Origin: Chloroflexota bacterium
GTDB lineage: Bacteria; Chloroflexota; Anaerolineae; Anaerolineales; Villigracilaceae
Assembly (NCBI GenBank): GCA_013112685.1
Contig: JABFGC010000001.1
Location: forward strand, 1,426,001 to 1,490,000
Length of the DNA stretch: 64,000 bases
Reading direction: 5' to 3'
The notes under the pieces are model-generated. The model ran no database searches, was not told the DNA's origin, and worked only from the letters and a program-made list of their open reading frames with translations. A program made the position numbers and the translations under genes. Below are positions 63,129 to 64,000 of this stretch, in pieces (position 1 is the first letter of the stretch; each line of letters starts with the position of its first letter).

Positions 63129-64000
63129 TTAGAAATAACCGAGCGCGCGCAGGTGGTTTTCGAGCAGTTCTTTCTCCTCGGGCGTCATCTCGACGGATTT
63201 GGATTGCGAGAGCGTGATCTGGTCTGTGATCTCCAGCGGGTTGGAGGCAAGATAGGTTTCGTCCACCAGATCTGTCAGCACGCTTCCATCCGCATAATCG
63301 GGGATGGGGAGTTGGTTCAGGTACAGGACCGTCGGCGTGATGTCCGTGATGCGCGCTTCCATCCTGACCGGGTTGCTGCGGATGTTCGGTCCACAGGCGA
63401 TGAAGATGCCCTCGGGGCGGTGCCCGCCGGAGCGGTCTGTTCCGTACAAATTGGATTCGGCGACAAGATGACCGGGGAACCCCTCTTGCAGGGAATATCC
63501 ATCCTCGGTGATGACGATCACATCGGCTGCGTTTTCCATCCACGAGCCGTGATAGATTTCATCCTTGCCGTGGGCGGCTCGAACGACAGGTTTCCCGTTT
63601 ATGGGATCGAGAATCTTCCCCAAACCATCAATCACCTCGCGGACAAGCGACTCGTATTCCTCCGGTTCGACGATCCCGAAGGTTTGGCGTCCCTTGAGGT
63701 TGACTTGCAGAGACTGGGAGGAGACGCCTGCAAAGAACACCCGCGTTGCCGACCAGTCCACGTTTTGATTCAATTTCGAGGCGTTCTCGCTTTCCTCCGC
63801 CTTGTTCTTGATCCTGCCGATCAGCCAGTTGGTCAGTTTGTTCCTTTTCAGGATGCTCTTCAACGTCCCATTGCCTGCAAACGTGTTCCAGATGGAACGC
63901 CCGGTTTTTTCGAACTGCTTCTGGGTGGCGGAAGGCGGCGCGCTTTTGAGACGCAGGTATCCATTTTCTATGAGCCAATTTTCAATGAAGACATCCCGTT
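63129..64000 (-). CDS. Alkaline-phosphatase-superfamily phosphodiesterase, C-terminal part (cut by window edge)
   Basis: 290 residues are visible and the frame is open to the right edge. The C-terminal half has the metal-binding-type stretch ITEDGYSLQEGFPGHLV, SGGHRPEGIFIACGPNIRS and RITDITPTVLYLNQLPIPDYADG, typical of nucleotide pyrophosphatase/type I phosphodiesterase-like proteins (COG3379) of the alkaline phosphatase superfamily. The N-terminal catalytic nucleophile lies off the edge. First visible gene of the minus-strand cluster; it may hydrolyse a nucleotide sugar or a lipid-linked intermediate. Confidence 0.8.
   Translation of the reverse strand, partial: RDVFIENWLIENGYLRLKSAPPSATQKQFEKTGRSIWNTFAGNGTLKSILKRNKLTNWLIGRIKNKAEESENASKLNQNVDWSATRVFFAGVSSQSLQVNLKGRQTFGIVEPEEYESLVREVIDGLGKILDPINGKPVVRAAHGKDEIYHGSWMENAADVIVITEDGYSLQEGFPGHLVAESNLYGTDRSGGHRPEGIFIACGPNIRSNPVRMEARITDITPTVLYLNQLPIPDYADGSVLTDLVDETYLASNPLEITDQITLSQSKSVEMTPEEKELLENHLRALGYF

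Overview
The window is GC-rich bacterial chromosome and most resembles a Chloroflexota member of class Anaerolineae. This rests on gene content and style rather than a marker gene: a compact B-type-like heme-copper oxidase operon, a giant acyl-CoA dehydratase activase fusion, an F420-type DDN oxidoreductase, many glycosyltransferases, and a very dense set of palindromic intergenic repeats. No rRNA, tRNA, CRISPR array, phage or IS transposase is visible.

Layout: 1-2.6 kb holds thrC (partial), rny and recX on the minus strand, then a gene-free stretch with a tandem palindrome and a possible structured RNA. 3.2-8.7 kb is a plus-strand glycan block (membrane glycosyltransferase, methyltransferase, GT2, epimerase, DegT aminotransferase). 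8.9-17.6 kb holds malic enzyme, an MFS transporter, a second membrane glycosyltransferase, an FmdB zinc ribbon, a SelW-like selenoprotein with in-frame UGA, trpS, dtd, a DDN-type oxidoreductase and a cold-shock gene. 17.6-24 kb (minus) carries a PyrD-like enzyme, a methyltransferase, small zinc-ribbon and YHS proteins, and a cupredoxin/DUF2085/response regulator/histidine kinase group. 24.3-28.6 kb is one 1452-residue activase/dehydratase-like gene. 28.6-31 kb (minus) holds CopD-like, GIN-domain and LiaI-like membrane genes. 31.6-43.6 kb (plus) is a respiratory block: small membrane subunit, CuA subunit II, heme-copper subunit I, a TauE/SafE-like protein, a hydrolase, a cyclase-ATPase-TPR protein, a copper P-type ATPase and a cytochrome b-ferredoxin fusion. 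44.3-47.7 kb has two paralogous secreted beta-helix proteins. 47.7-64 kb is a minus-strand exopolysaccharide or surface-glycan cluster that runs off the right edge.

How parts fit: the respiratory block has a 14-bp palindrome (GTAAC-N4-GTyAC) placed identically relative to a -10 box ahead of both the oxidase operon and the copper ATPase/cytochrome b pair, so both are probably switched on by one CRP/FNR-type activator; a weaker copy precedes malic enzyme. Subunit I has Gln where O2-reducing oxidases have the cross-linked Tyr, so it could be a nitric oxide reductase. Two copies of a different 18-bp palindrome lie the same distance ahead of the cupredoxin gene and a Cys-rich gene.

Two window-wide patterns matter to a reader. 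First, about 20 single-base frame breaks split otherwise intact conserved genes, mostly in G/C runs; I read these as consensus errors of a long-read assembly and have merged the pieces. Second, several palindrome families occur both between genes and in frame inside genes, resembling the palindromic elements known from Rickettsia.
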